Shown piece after piece: positions 20,590 to 32,616 of a stretch of DNA of 64,000 nucleotides. Numbering within the stretch: the first letter of the stretch is position 1; each line of letters begins with the position of its first letter. The notes under the pieces are model-generated. The model searched no databases and had not been told where the DNA came from. It worked only from the letters and a program-made list of their open reading frames with translations. The DNA is from Sphingomonadales bacterium. GTDB lineage: Bacteria; Pseudomonadota; Alphaproteobacteria; Sphingomonadales; Sphingomonadaceae. The stretch covers positions 620,001 to 684,000 of the forward strand of contig JAIXWO010000021.1 in NCBI GenBank assembly GCA_027491235.1. The letters are read 5' to 3'. A program made the translations under genes and the position numbers.

Positions 20590-21849
20590 ATGGCGGGTGA
20601 TATTGAGGCAATGGGTGATGTTGTGACAGGCGGGCTGCTGGCCCGCGCTGTCGAACCACAGGCCGGTGAGGCGCATGAGGGCCAAGACGGCACCTGCCTC
20701 AATTGCGGTGCAGAGGTGTCCGGCGCCTTTTGCGCGGCCTGCGGACAGAAGCTGCATCTTCACCGCAGCTTGGGGGCATTCTGGCACGACCTGGCTCACA
20801 GCGTGTTCCATTTCGACGGGAAAATCTGGCGGACCTTGCCCTTGCTTGTCTGGAACCCCGGGCATCTGACGCGCCGTTACATCCATGGCGAGCGGGCGAA
20901 GTTTGTCTCGCCCTTTGCGCTCTTCCTGTTCAGCGTGTTCCTGATGTTCGCCATTTTCAGCTGGGTCACCCCCAAGGGGACGGCGACTGAAAAGGCCCCG
21001 ACGCCCAAGGAGGCGGTGGCCGCGCTGGATGAAGACAGGCAGGAACTGCGCACCAAGATAGAAGAGCTTGTCGTCCTGCGACGTAACGCCGAGGCGCGCC
21101 GTGCGCGGACGGACTGGATCGAAGGTGAAATCGGGCGGACGCGCGCGCTCCTCGCCAAAATTGAGCAGGATAGAAATATCGAGGTGTCTGCCGAGGCCCT
21201 CACCAAAAGGCGGCTGGCCGTGAACCAGCGTAAGATGGAAGCAGGCATTGCGGAGCTGGAAGCGCAGAAGGCCGACGCGCTCAAGGCCGGGCAGCCAATC
21301 GAGGACATTCAGAACGAGATAGATGGGCTAAAAACGGGGCTGGCGGTAATGACGGCCGCGTCTTCCAATGATGGCGATGGCGCGTTCAAGGTCGACAAAG
21401 TAAACCTCAATTTCGGCTGGCCGGCCATTCAGGAAGCGATCAAGCACGCGGCCAAAAACCCGCAACTGCTGATCTACAAGCTGCAGTCCAACGCTTATAA
21501 GTTCAGCTGGGCGCTGATCCCGCTGTCGACCCCGTTCCTCTGGCTGTTGTTTTTCTGGCGGCGGCAATTTTTCGTGTTCGATCACGCGGTGTTTGTCACC
21601 TACTCCATCGCCTTCATGATGATGCTGACGACGGTCTGTGTGGTCGCGATCCAGTTTCCGGCCACAGAAGTGATCGGCGGCTTGGCGCTCACCCTCTATC
21701 CGCTGGTCCATATGTATCGGCAGTTGAAGCAGGCCTATGGGCTCACCCGCTTCGGCGCGATCTGGCGCACGATGTTTCTATCAACCTTTGCGGTGACGGC
21801 GCTCAGCCTGTTCTTTGCCTTCATTCTGACCATGGGGCTCGCCGGCTAG
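20590..21849 (+). CDS. DUF3667 protein: N-terminal zinc ribbon, coiled coil, C-terminal membrane helices
   Basis: CLNCGAEVSGAFCAACGQKLHLHRSLGAFWHDL...DGKIWRTLPLLVWNPGHLTRRYIHGERAKFVSPFALFLF; start at 20590, upstream ORF part is antisense to proA. Confidence 0.85.
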   Translation: MAGDIEAMGDVVTGGLLARAVEPQAGEAHEGQDGTCLNCGAEVSGAFCAACGQKLHLHRSLGAFWHDLAHSVFHFDGKIWRTLPLLVWNPGHLTRRYIHGERAKFVSPFALFLFSVFLMFAIFSWVTPKGTATEKAPTPKEAVAALDEDRQELRTKIEELVVLRRNAEARRARTDWIEGEIGRTRALLAKIEQDRNIEVSAEALTKRRLAVNQRKMEAGIAELEAQKADALKAGQPIEDIQNEIDGLKTGLAVMTAASSNDGDGAFKVDKVNLNFGWPAIQEAIKHAAKNPQLLIYKLQSNAYKFSWALIPLSTPFLWLLFFWRRQFFVFDHAVFVTYSIAFMMMLTTVCVVAIQFPATEVIGGLALTLYPLVHMYRQLKQAYGLTRFGAIWRTMFLSTFAVTALSLFFAFILTMGLAG

Positions 21850-22437
21850 GATCCGCATCGTGATACGCCCGGCCTCCATCATCGGGGTGACGATGGCCGA
21901 CATCCGCGCCTGACGTTCGCCGGGCAAAGCGCGGGTGAAGAAGCTGTTGGCAATCACATCGGCCAATTGCAGGCCTGCGGCCCGGTGGCTGAGTTCAAGC
22001 TGCGCTGAACCACACGGGCCGACGAGGTCGCCAATGTCTGATCGGATGTGCGCTAAGGTGTCCGCCCCGTAGCGGCCATCATCAATGACCACCTTTGCGC
22101 ATTCGCCGGCAGCCGGCAGCATGGCGCCGACCACGTCTTCCAACAGGGCTGCATAGATGTCGATGTCATGGTCGCCGCGATCCATGCCCAGCGCGGGCCG
22201 CGTTGCTGAAAGCGCGATCCCGATTGTGGCCGTCGCATGCGATTTTTCAAGGAGCTCGAACAGCAGTCCGCGCTCGCCAAGGCCGATGCGGCTTCCCTTT
22301 ATCTCGCTCGTAATCCCTGTCACCGCCCGAAAGCGGGCAATGATCGCGTCTGCCTCTGCCGGATCAATGCAAAGGCCCGCGAGCGTCATGACATTGCGTC
22401 CGACGCCCCCGGACTCATCGCAATAGATTTCCGGCAA
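21781..22437 (-). CDS. DUF3800-like protein (putative RNase H-fold nuclease)
   Basis: IYCDESGGVGRNVMTLAGLCID ... IDDGRYG ... ELSHRAAGLQLADVIANSFFT. Confidence 0.65.
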   Translation of the reverse strand: MPEIYCDESGGVGRNVMTLAGLCIDPAEADAIIARFRAVTGITSEIKGSRIGLGERGLLFELLEKSHATATIGIALSATRPALGMDRGDHDIDIYAALLEDVVGAMLPAAGECAKVVIDDGRYGADTLAHIRSDIGDLVGPCGSAQLELSHRAAGLQLADVIANSFFTRALPGERQARMSAIVTPMMEAGRITMRILAGEPHGQNEGKEQAERRHRKG

Positions 22438-22443
22438 AAGGGG

Positions 22444-24387
<1,944 letters not shown>

Positions 24388-24448
24388 GTTTATTCCGCCT
24401 TTCGTGCGGCCTAGATAAGCACGCCAAACTTAATAACAATGCAAAGAA

Positions 24449-25411
24449 TCAGCAAATCCGCTCGTTTTTGCGGCGGGGTGGCGCTTTTTGGAATGTCCAG
24501 AAGTCGCCCCCTGAGCATTTGACCCCGGCAAGGGTGCAGACTTTGCGGGCCCAGAGCGCCCCAATCATCCGGTCAAGGTCATCGCTGCGGGGCGCGGCCC
24601 CTGGCATCACCTGAGCCATGCATTTTACGACAATGCGGCGGACAAGCTCATGCGGCAGGCCCTTGGCATCCAGCGAGACGATGCCGAGCGCAAGTGTACC
24701 GCGCCGCGACAGATAATCATCAGCCGCCCAGTCCAGAGCCTGATCTGCCGACGCAAGGGCCGACCCCGCCCGCACCGCACCGGCCGGATCCAGCCAGCTG
24801 GCCTGTTCCAGCGCCCGCCGCAACCGTGCGCGGTCATAGCGGTCATCATGATTTGAGGGGTCATCAACGGCCTCAATGCCCTGTGCTTTGAGCAGCGCGA
24901 CCAGCTCTGCCTTACGCCAGGCCATCAGCGGACGGGCGATGCGTCCGCGCAGCGTCCGGATGCCAGCCATGCCGCCCACGCCTGCCCCGCGATTGAGGCG
25001 CATGAGCATGGTTTCCAGCTGGTCATCGGCGTGATGTGCCGTGAGGATAAGGTCAAGCTCCAGCGCATCGGCCCATTTTTCCAGCACTTCATAGCGCTGC
25101 CTGCGGGCCCAGGCAGATGTGTTGCCGGGGGGCTTGGGCGGCAATGTGAGAATGCTGTGGCGGACGGCGAGCGCCTTGGCGATACCGGAGACATAGCGGG
25201 CTTCGGAGGCCGCTTCCGGGCGCAGGCCATGATCCACGGTCGCCGCCTCAACATGGTCCAGCGTTTTGGCGGCCAGCAACAGGAGGGCAAGGCTGTCCGG
25301 CCCGCCGGACACTGCAAGCCCGACGCGCTTTTTGCCGGATCCGGCAACAGCCCGAAAATCACGCAGAAAGCGGGTGGCGGCAGTTTCGTCGAGAGTGCGG
25401 ACCTGATTCAC
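24449..25411 (-). CDS. tilS: tRNA(Ile)-lysidine synthetase
   Basis: VGLAVSGGPDSLALLLLA PP-loop; LILTAHHADDQLETMLMRLNRGAGVGGMAG. Confidence 0.93.
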   Translation of the reverse strand: MNQVRTLDETAATRFLRDFRAVAGSGKKRVGLAVSGGPDSLALLLLAAKTLDHVEAATVDHGLRPEAASEARYVSGIAKALAVRHSILTLPPKPPGNTSAWARRQRYEVLEKWADALELDLILTAHHADDQLETMLMRLNRGAGVGGMAGIRTLRGRIARPLMAWRKAELVALLKAQGIEAVDDPSNHDDRYDRARLRRALEQASWLDPAGAVRAGSALASADQALDWAADDYLSRRGTLALGIVSLDAKGLPHELVRRIVVKCMAQVMPGAAPRSDDLDRMIGALWARKVCTLAGVKCSGGDFWTFQKAPPRRKNERIC

Positions 25412-25482
25412 AACCCAGAGTGTGCCGCGACCCGCCCTGAGATGTCACGCGCTTTATCGCCGCTTTGGCTAATTTTGTCGGA

Positions 25483-26457
25483 TCAGGCGGAACAACTCGC
25501 GTCTGTGCGGGCTTTGGCGACACGAGCCTTCAGGTCTGCGGCCGCGCTGGCCCCATAGACGTCCTTGAACTCGTCAAACACCTTGCAGGCATCGGGCAGC
25601 TTCTTGAGGCGCGTCAGAGCAACGCCCAGATAATAGAGGCTTTCCGACGCACGTTCACCCTTCGGATTTTTGGTGTAATTGTCATAAAAGGCAACCGACG
25701 CCAGCGCAGGTTTCCCTTCATCCAGATAGGCCCGGCCAAGAAGGTTCTGGGCAAAGCTCGCGCGCTTGTGCTTGGGATATTTGGCGGAGAATTCCTTCAG
25801 CTTCACCTGCGCTTCGGGGTAGAGCTTGGCCGTCCAGAGGCGGAAGCCATAGGTATAGGCATCTTCTGCTGCGTCGCCCGTCGCCGGGATCTCCACAGCG
25901 TCGACCAGCGCCTTGCGCTTGGGGTCTGTCTTTGCAGGCGTCACGGCTTTTGTGGTCGTGGCCGCAGGGGCGTCGACTTTGGGCTTGGTCGGGGCAGGCT
26001 TCAGCGTTTCGGCCACCGCTGCGGGGACGAGGGCGACAGGTTTTGCAACGAGCGGGGCGGCAGCGGGTGGCGCGACCTCGGGAACGATGGGCTCCAGCGT
26101 CTTCAGTCGCGCATCGGTTGTGCCCTGATAGGTCTTGAAGGCTTCCTCAAGCTTCTTCAGGCGATTGCCATCGGTCTCAACCTGTCCGGTCAGCATCTTG
26201 AGCTGCGCTTCAAGCGAGTCCACGCGGGCGCTTAGGTCGTTGAGCGGGGTGGAGGCGGGGGCCGCTCCGGCGTCGCCGGTATCCAGCGGGCCAATTTCCG
26301 GCTGCACAGGCACGCCTGTTGGAAAGACCTTGCGCTGAACGGCCTTCATTTCCTTTTCAAGTTTTCCAACCCGAAGTTCGACGGCACCGTCCTGCGCGGC
26401 CAAAGGCGCTGCAGCGACAGCCGACAACAGGGCAATCGAAATCAAAGCATGACGCAT
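25483..26457 (-). CDS. cpoB: Tol-Pal system protein CpoB (YbgF)
   Basis: signal peptide, coiled coil, C-terminal TPR region AEDAYTYGFRLWTAKLYPEAQVKLKEFSAKYPKHKRASFAQNLLGRAYLDEG. Confidence 0.88.
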   Translation of the reverse strand: MRHALISIALLSAVAAAPLAAQDGAVELRVGKLEKEMKAVQRKVFPTGVPVQPEIGPLDTGDAGAAPASTPLNDLSARVDSLEAQLKMLTGQVETDGNRLKKLEEAFKTYQGTTDARLKTLEPIVPEVAPPAAAPLVAKPVALVPAAVAETLKPAPTKPKVDAPAATTTKAVTPAKTDPKRKALVDAVEIPATGDAAEDAYTYGFRLWTAKLYPEAQVKLKEFSAKYPKHKRASFAQNLLGRAYLDEGKPALASVAFYDNYTKNPKGERASESLYYLGVALTRLKKLPDACKVFDEFKDVYGASAAADLKARVAKARTDASCSA

Positions 26458-26517
26458 GACTGGTTATTCCCCTCGCGACCTAATCTTGTTGATCTCTGAA
26501 CCAGAGTGGACCGGCAA

Positions 26518-27330
26518 TCAAGGCCGGGCCGCCGCACCTGTTGACGGCGGGGCGGTGGTTGCGGCTGCCGGTGCTGGCCTTGCGACCAGTGCGGGGCCAG
26601 TCAGCACGACGTCCTTTACGGTCGCCTCCGCTGGACCAAGCGCCGGAACAGCCTGTCCGCCGACTGTGACGGCAATCTGATCAGCCCGACCCGTCCGGAT
26701 CATCGGCGTGTCGGCGTCGGTGGGCACCGGATAGGTCTCGCCCTTCTTCTTCACGCCTTCAAACAGGACCTTGTCATTCTTGTCGTAGATGCGGAACCAG
26801 ACGTCATCTTGCGCCGTCAGCACAACAGGACCTGCGACCGGCTTGGGCTGCGGTGCGGCAATTGTGATGCTGTTGGCGGGTTCAGGTGCTTCAGTGGCGA
26901 TCGCTGCGGGCCCAGTTTCCAAGGCGCCGCTGCGCCATATGCCATAGCCCGCCGCGATCAGGATCACGATGAGGGCAGCACTCCAGGCAAGCCAGCGGGG
27001 CGGCACCCGGGCGGGATCGGCGATGTCGTCATCCAGCTGGGCGTGACGGTTTTCACCATCATGGCCGAGTTCAGCGCGGAGGCATTTGGCCAGCCCAACC
27101 TCATCGGCACCGACGGCGCGGGCATAGGCTTTCACGAAACCGACAGCATAAGTGATGGACGGTAAGGCGGAATAGTCGCCTGATTCTATGGCTTCGAGGT
27201 GACGCTGAGGGATTCGGGTTTTCGTGGCAATATCAGCCAGATCGAGGCCGACCGAAGTGCGCGCCGCTCTCAGCTTATCACCCACACGTTCAACAATGAG
27301 CGGATCTGACCCACCCTCGGCTTCGGTCAT
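26518..27330 (-). CDS. RodZ-like helix-turn-helix membrane protein with DUF4115 domain
   Basis: VGDKLRAARTSVGLDLADIATKTRIPQRHLEAIESGDYSALPSITYAVGFVKAYARAVG; single TM; DUF4115-like C terminus. Confidence 0.85.
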   Translation of the reverse strand: MTEAEGGSDPLIVERVGDKLRAARTSVGLDLADIATKTRIPQRHLEAIESGDYSALPSITYAVGFVKAYARAVGADEVGLAKCLRAELGHDGENRHAQLDDDIADPARVPPRWLAWSAALIVILIAAGYGIWRSGALETGPAAIATEAPEPANSITIAAPQPKPVAGPVVLTAQDDVWFRIYDKNDKVLFEGVKKKGETYPVPTDADTPMIRTGRADQIAVTVGGQAVPALGPAEATVKDVVLTGPALVARPAPAAATTAPPSTGAAARP

Positions 27331-27411
27331 TATATACTCCCCAACTACGCAGGCCCCGAACGCCGCTTTCCCAAGCTTGAACGCGGGTGTCAATGCCCTG
27401 CCAATTTGGTG

Positions 27412-29685
27412 CTAAACGATCTCTACATTCTTCTCTCGTGCCCACTCGATGAGAGTGGCCCTGATGTCTGCAGGCGGATGCGCCAACAGGGTTTCCATAA
27501 TTTCCTTGGTATCACAAATGTTTAGGGAGCGCACCATTGCTTTGACAGGCGCGATGGCTGCCGGTGTAATGGAAAGACGTTCGATGCCAATGCCAATAAG
27601 CGCCATCGCCTCCAGCGTTCTTCCGCCCATTTCTCCGCAAATTGTGACAGGCACGTCTGCTGCTTGGCATTCGCGAGTCACGCGGCGGATGAATCGAAGG
27701 ATCGCAGGCGACAGCCAGTCATAGCGCTCTGCCAGCTTAGGATTGGCGCGGTCAGCCGCGAACAGGAACTGCGTCAGGTCGTTGGTCCCAATTGACAGAA
27801 AATCGAGCTTAGGCAGGATCATGTCCAACGTTTCGGCAAGTGCCGGCACCTCCAGCATCGTCCCATATCGGATGCGGGTCGGGGTCGCGCGGCCCTGCTT
27901 TGCGATCCATTCCCGCTGGCGTTCAAAAATCGCGCGCGCTTCGTCAAATTCCCAAGGTTCGGACACCATCGGGAACATGACGCTGAGTGTGCGGCCCGCA
28001 GCTGCCTCCAGCAAGGCGCGCGCCTGTGCCTTCATGAGGCCGTCGCGTTCCAGTGCCAGGCGGATGGCGCGCCACCCCATGGCGGGGTTTTCTTCTTCGC
28101 CGGTGTCGATCCGCAGATAGGGCAGGGCCTTGTCTCCGCCGATATCGACAGTCCGGAAGATGACTGGCCGGTCGCCCGCCGCATCCAATACATCGCGGTA
28201 CAGGCGCTGCTGGCGTTCGCGCTGCGGCATGGTGGCGGATACGAGGAACTGGAATTCAGTGCGGAACAGGCCGATGCCGTCGGCACCTGTCACGTCGAGT
28301 TGGGCCACATCATCCCGCAGGCCGGCGTTCACCATCAGGGTGATGCGGGCATCATCCAAGGTGACGGGCGGCTGGTTGCGCATCGCGGCATAAGCGGCAC
28401 GCCGCTTCTGGGATGTTTCCAGCCGTGCCTCAAAGGCTTCCTCCATTGCGGCGCTGGGCCGGACAAAGGCAGAGGCCTTGCCGACGTCAAGAAGGACAAG
28501 ATCGCCTTCGCCGATGATACGTCGGACGTTGCGCACGCGGCCAAGAACAGGGACGCCCATCGCACGCGCGACGATGGTGACGTGCGCGGTCAGCGAGCCT
28601 TCTTCAAGGATGACGCCTTTCAGGCGCCGCCGGTCATATTCCAGCAGTTCGGCCGGCCCCAGGTTGCGGGCAATAAGGATCGTGTCATGGCGCAGACCCG
28701 CTTGTGCGGCAGACCCCAATTGGCCGGAGACGATACGGAGCAGGCGGTTCGCCATGTCTTCCAGATCGTGCATCCGGTCCGCCAGCAAGGGATCGTCGAT
28801 CTGACGCATCCGCATGCGGGTGCGCTGCTGCACGCGTTCAATCGCGGCCTCTGCAGTCAGACCACTGTCGATGGCTTCGTTGATGCGCCGACGCCAGCCT
28901 TCATCATAGGCGAACATCTTATACATCTCGAGCACTTCGCGATGCTCACCTTCGACGCCGAATTCGGCTTCGCTGGCCATGCGCTCAATCTGCTCGCGCA
29001 TCTTGTCAAAGGCGGCATAGACGCGGTGGCGCTCCGCTTCGGTGTCTTCAGCAACAGTGTGTTCAATGGTGACGCGCGGCTGGTGGAATACGGCACGGCC
29101 CGAGGCCATGCCATCGACCAGCTTAAGCCCGGACAGGCTATGGGCGGACGTGTCCTGCACCTTGGAACCGCGGCGTTCTTCATTATCGATCAGCCCGGCA
29201 TTGGCGATCAGTTCCGACAGAACCATGGCGACGGTTTGCAGCGCCTCAATTTCTTCCTCGGCATATTTGCGCGGGTCGACATGCTGGACGCAGACGACGC
29301 CGACGGCATCTTCCTTGCGGATGATGGGGACACCGGCAAAGCTGTGGAACAGGTCTTCGCCCGTTTCCGGCTTATAGGCAAAGTCCGGGTGGCTCGTCGC
29401 TTCGTCAAGGTTGAGCGTTGATATCTGTTCGGCAATTGTGCCGACCAGACCTTCGCCCAATGCCATCTTGGTGACGTGGACGGCCTCTTGCTTCAGGCCT
29501 TTGGTCGCGAAAAGTTCCAGCAAGCCATCGCGCCGCAGATAGATGGAGCAGACTTCGCTTTGCAGAACATCAGCGATGATGGCGACCACGCGGTTCAGCT
29601 TGGCCTGCGCACTGGTCCGCGCTGCCATCACTTCATGGAGGCGGGTCAAAATTTCCCGGGACGCGGAAGCGGCGCTGGCTGGCAT
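27412..29685 (-). CDS. ptsP: Phosphoenolpyruvate-protein phosphotransferase PtsP (PTS-Ntr enzyme I, GAF domain)
   Basis: N-terminal GAF domain, LTAHVTIVARAMGVPVL, GADGIGLFRTEFQFL, ICGEMGG. Confidence 0.94.
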   Translation of the reverse strand: MPASAASASREILTRLHEVMAARTSAQAKLNRVVAIIADVLQSEVCSIYLRRDGLLELFATKGLKQEAVHVTKMALGEGLVGTIAEQISTLNLDEATSHPDFAYKPETGEDLFHSFAGVPIIRKEDAVGVVCVQHVDPRKYAEEEIEALQTVAMVLSELIANAGLIDNEERRGSKVQDTSAHSLSGLKLVDGMASGRAVFHQPRVTIEHTVAEDTEAERHRVYAAFDKMREQIERMASEAEFGVEGEHREVLEMYKMFAYDEGWRRRINEAIDSGLTAEAAIERVQQRTRMRMRQIDDPLLADRMHDLEDMANRLLRIVSGQLGSAAQAGLRHDTILIARNLGPAELLEYDRRRLKGVILEEGSLTAHVTIVARAMGVPVLGRVRNVRRIIGEGDLVLLDVGKASAFVRPSAAMEEAFEARLETSQKRRAAYAAMRNQPPVTLDDARITLMVNAGLRDDVAQLDVTGADGIGLFRTEFQFLVSATMPQRERQQRLYRDVLDAAGDRPVIFRTVDIGGDKALPYLRIDTGEEENPAMGWRAIRLALERDGLMKAQARALLEAAAGRTLSVMFPMVSEPWEFDEARAIFERQREWIAKQGRATPTRIRYGTMLEVPALAETLDMILPKLDFLSIGTNDLTQFLFAADRANPKLAERYDWLSPAILRFIRRVTRECQAADVPVTICGEMGGRTLEAMALIGIGIERLSITPAAIAPVKAMVRSLNICDTKEIMETLLAHPPADIRATLIEWAREKNVEIV

Positions 29686-29759
29686 TTTACTGCGCTAGCA
29701 GTTTGTGAACGCGGATGCCAACGCGAAGAAATCGTATGTCGGTTAGGCGTCGCGACGCC

Positions 29760-30242
29760 TCAACCACCATCGCCATCCTTGTCTTCATTATCGGCATTTG
29801 GGTCTGGGTTTCCGGACATCGAGGGCAGTGGCGGACGCTTTGGAAACTTGCCGCCATTGCAGGCATAGACCATCGCCTGTTCGACCAGCGATCCCGGGGC
29901 GACAGGTTCATATTTCAGGGCCACATCTGCCCCCGCCCAATCGTGCGATCTCCGGCCATTCACGGTGCGCGCATAGGTCAATGTCGCAAGGGTGCGGCGC
30001 GCACAATCAAAGCTATAGCGCACGCGCTCCACGCTGCCCCGGCCTGCACTGTTCCGCATCTCGACAAAGACCTGCATCACCGGAAAATCGCGTAGGCCAA
30101 AGATCGGTGCCGAGGGTTTCAGGCTGGTCACGTCGACCAGGATCTGGCGACCGCCTTCATTTTCGCCGAGGACGACGAGCGCCTGCGCAAAGGCGGGCGC
30201 CGGGAAACTTGCCAGGAATAGCGAGAGGGCGACACGCTTCAT
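29760..30242 (-). CDS. Secreted protein, surface-adhesin E-like
   Basis: signal peptide MKRVALSLFLASFPAPAFAQ; VERVRYSFDCARRTLATLTYA pattern. Confidence 0.5.
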   Translation of the reverse strand: MKRVALSLFLASFPAPAFAQALVVLGENEGGRQILVDVTSLKPSAPIFGLRDFPVMQVFVEMRNSAGRGSVERVRYSFDCARRTLATLTYARTVNGRRSHDWAGADVALKYEPVAPGSLVEQAMVYACNGGKFPKRPPLPSMSGNPDPNADNEDKDGDGG

Positions 30243-31594
30243 GCAGCGGCGGTCGCCCTGCCGGGCACAGGCACGGGGTTGCCCTTAGCCGCCGCCCGCT
30301 TGGCCCCCTTGGCCAGTTCCTTCTTCAGGGCACGGCAATAATGATCAAAGTCGAGCTGGATCGTATGGCGGCGGGCCGCGTAATATTGGCCGGTATAATA
30401 GTCCTCATCCGCGGCAATGATGCGCTGCATCTCGTCGACAGCCGGTGGCAGATAGTCGCCCGCCAGATAGGCGCCGACCAGTTTGGATTGTTGTTCGGCA
30501 AAGTTGACGAGGGTCGGCACGGGTTGGGCGAGCCCCATGTAGAAAAGGTCGGGCACGCCCGGTTTCATGATGCGCTTGTAGAGGGGCGGCGGCCGGTTGT
30601 CGGCATCGGCGATCAGGCCGGGATCCTCAAAGAACGGGAATTTGATGTCATAGCCCGTTGCCCAGACGATCACGTCGATCTGCTCGCGGCTGCCATCGGC
30701 AAAGACGACGCCGTCACCGTCCAGCCGGTCAACACCGGGCTTCATGGTCAGGTCGCCGGAACCGGCGCGCAGCAGAAATTCGCCCGAGACAGTGCCGTGG
30801 CTTTCAAAGGGGGTGATTTCGGGTTCCGGCAAGCCATAGTCGCTCATCTTGCCAACCAGACCGCGGATCATCTTTTCACCCAGCTTCTGGCGCATCCATT
30901 TGGGCATCCAGGCGGGGGCCGGATTTTTGTCGAGCGGCTGCCCGCGATAATATTTGGGGAAGACCCAGACGCCGCGCCGGGCGGAGACGAACAGCTTCTC
31001 CGCAATCGGGCGCTGCGACAGTTCCGACGCGACATCCATTGCCGAATTGCCCATGCCGACGACGAGCACCCGCTTGCCGACGCAATTCACCGGTTCAAAC
31101 GGGCTGCGGTAATTGTGCGAATGGATCTGGGCGCCGGTGAAGGTGCCGGGATATTCGGGGATGCGTGCGGCCCAATGATGTCCGTTGGCAACCACCAGCG
31201 CGTCATAATCGCGCACCTCGCCGGTCGACAGCGTGATCGTCCAACCGCCGCCGGACTTCCGCTGCGCCTTTTCCACCCGCGTGTTGAACCGGATGTGCTT
31301 CCTCAAGTCGAAATGGTCGACATAGTCATGGAAGTATTGGAGCAGCTGCGCGTGGTGCGGATAATCGGGCCAATGCGCCGGGACAGGGTAATCTTCAAAG
31401 GCCAGCCGCCATTTCGACGTGTCGATATGCAGGCTTTTATAGCAGGCCGACATGCCGTTGGGATTGTTGTAATACCAGTTGCCACCGATGTTGTCGGAGG
31501 CCTCAAATATCTCAAACGGTATCCCGTAATCCTGAAGGCGTTTGGCAGTGGTAAAGCCGGAGCAACCGGCGCCGATAATGCAGACTTTGGGCAT
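30239..31594 (-). CDS. Flavin-containing monooxygenase (FMO-like)
   Basis: VCIIGAGCSGFTTAKRLQ, ASDNIGGNWYYNNPNG, VLVVGMGNSAMDVASEL; exact start uncertain (ORF to 31618). Confidence 0.85.
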   Translation of the reverse strand: MPKVCIIGAGCSGFTTAKRLQDYGIPFEIFEASDNIGGNWYYNNPNGMSACYKSLHIDTSKWRLAFEDYPVPAHWPDYPHHAQLLQYFHDYVDHFDLRKHIRFNTRVEKAQRKSGGGWTITLSTGEVRDYDALVVANGHHWAARIPEYPGTFTGAQIHSHNYRSPFEPVNCVGKRVLVVGMGNSAMDVASELSQRPIAEKLFVSARRGVWVFPKYYRGQPLDKNPAPAWMPKWMRQKLGEKMIRGLVGKMSDYGLPEPEITPFESHGTVSGEFLLRAGSGDLTMKPGVDRLDGDGVVFADGSREQIDVIVWATGYDIKFPFFEDPGLIADADNRPPPLYKRIMKPGVPDLFYMGLAQPVPTLVNFAEQQSKLVGAYLAGDYLPPAVDEMQRIIAADEDYYTGQYYAARRHTIQLDFDHYCRALKKELAKGAKRAAAKGNPVPVPGRATAAA

Positions 31595-31677
31595 GTTCAT
31601 GCTGGTAGAATGGCGCAAGCGTTGCGGATTGCAACCCTCAGAAGCATCAGCGGTCGGGCTTGGCGGGTCGCAACGGC

Positions 31678-32538
31678 TCAGATCGCGTTTACAGGAAGGC
31701 GCAGATAGACATGACCCTCAGACGTGGCCGGGGGCAGGTTTCCGGCCCGGATATTCACCTGAAGCGATGGCAGAATGAGGAGAGGTGCGGCCAACGTCTT
31801 ATCCCTCGCTTCCCGCATGGCGACGAAGGCCGCTTCGTCGATGCCATCATGGATGTGGATGTTGGCCGCGCGGTGATCCGCCACCGAGGCTTCCCAAGCG
31901 GGGGTGGGGCGCGTCTCTGGCGGGTAATCGTGCCCGGTAAAGAGCCGCGTGTCCTTGGGGAGGTTGAGGATCTTTCGGATGGAGCGATAGAGAGTCCGTG
32001 CGTCACCTCCGGGAAAATCGGCGCGCGCCGTCCCATAATCGGGCATGAACACGGTATCCCCGACAAAGGCAGCATCGCCGATGATGTAGGTGACGCAGGC
32101 AGGCGTATGCCCCGGTGTATGAAGGACTTTGATGGCGAAGTTGCCCAGGGGCAATTCATCGCCATCGCTGACGAGCCGATCAAAAACAGATCCGTCACGG
32201 GCCACGTCATCGGCTTCAAACAGGTCTGCGAAAATCGTCTGCACGTCGGTGATGTGCGCCCCGATGACGACCGGTGCGCCTGTCTTTTCGCGGATGTGAT
32301 GCGCGGCAGACAGATGGTCGGCATGGGCATGGGTTTCGAGAACGTATCGCAGATCAAGGCCTTGCGCGTGAACATAATCCAGAACGGCATCGGCAGACGC
32401 TGTGGAGATGCGCGCGTTGCGTGGCGAGAAATCGAGCACCGGATCAATGATCGCTGCGGCCCTACTGGCCGGATCATGCACGACATAGGTGATGGTGTTG
32501 GTGGCGGTGTCGAAAAAGCCGTGGACCTGAGGCTGCAT
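31678..32538 (-). CDS. MBL-fold hydrolase, persulfide dioxygenase-like (Blh/ETHE1-type)
   Basis: THAHADHLSAAHHIRE; VLHTPGHTPACVTYIIGD; FVGDTVFMPDYGTARADFPGG; FTGHDY. Confidence 0.85.
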   Translation of the reverse strand: MQPQVHGFFDTATNTITYVVHDPASRAAAIIDPVLDFSPRNARISTASADAVLDYVHAQGLDLRYVLETHAHADHLSAAHHIREKTGAPVVIGAHITDVQTIFADLFEADDVARDGSVFDRLVSDGDELPLGNFAIKVLHTPGHTPACVTYIIGDAAFVGDTVFMPDYGTARADFPGGDARTLYRSIRKILNLPKDTRLFTGHDYPPETRPTPAWEASVADHRAANIHIHDGIDEAAFVAMREARDKTLAAPLLILPSLQVNIRAGNLPPATSEGHVYLRLPVNAI

Positions 32539-32567
32539 GAAAATCGACTCCTTTGTCGCGGGTGATG

Positions 32568-32611
32568 TCTAAATATTAGGTATTGCTAAATTAGAATCAA
32601 GTAATATATTC
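32568..32611. promoter_or_regulatory. AT-rich repeat region in divergent promoter, candidate BigR/SqrR operator
   Basis: tctaaatattaggtattgctaaattagaatcaagtaatatattcc between divergent PDO-like and ArsR genes; AATAT..ATATT inverted and TAAATATTAG/TAAATTAGAA direct repeats. Confidence 0.45.
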
Positions 32612-32616
32612 CTATC

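Noticed and set aside
29798-31708. 636-aa + strand ORF opposite the FMO gene
   Set aside because: No recognisable domain; antisense to a strong FMO gene with a GAGCSG dinucleotide motif.
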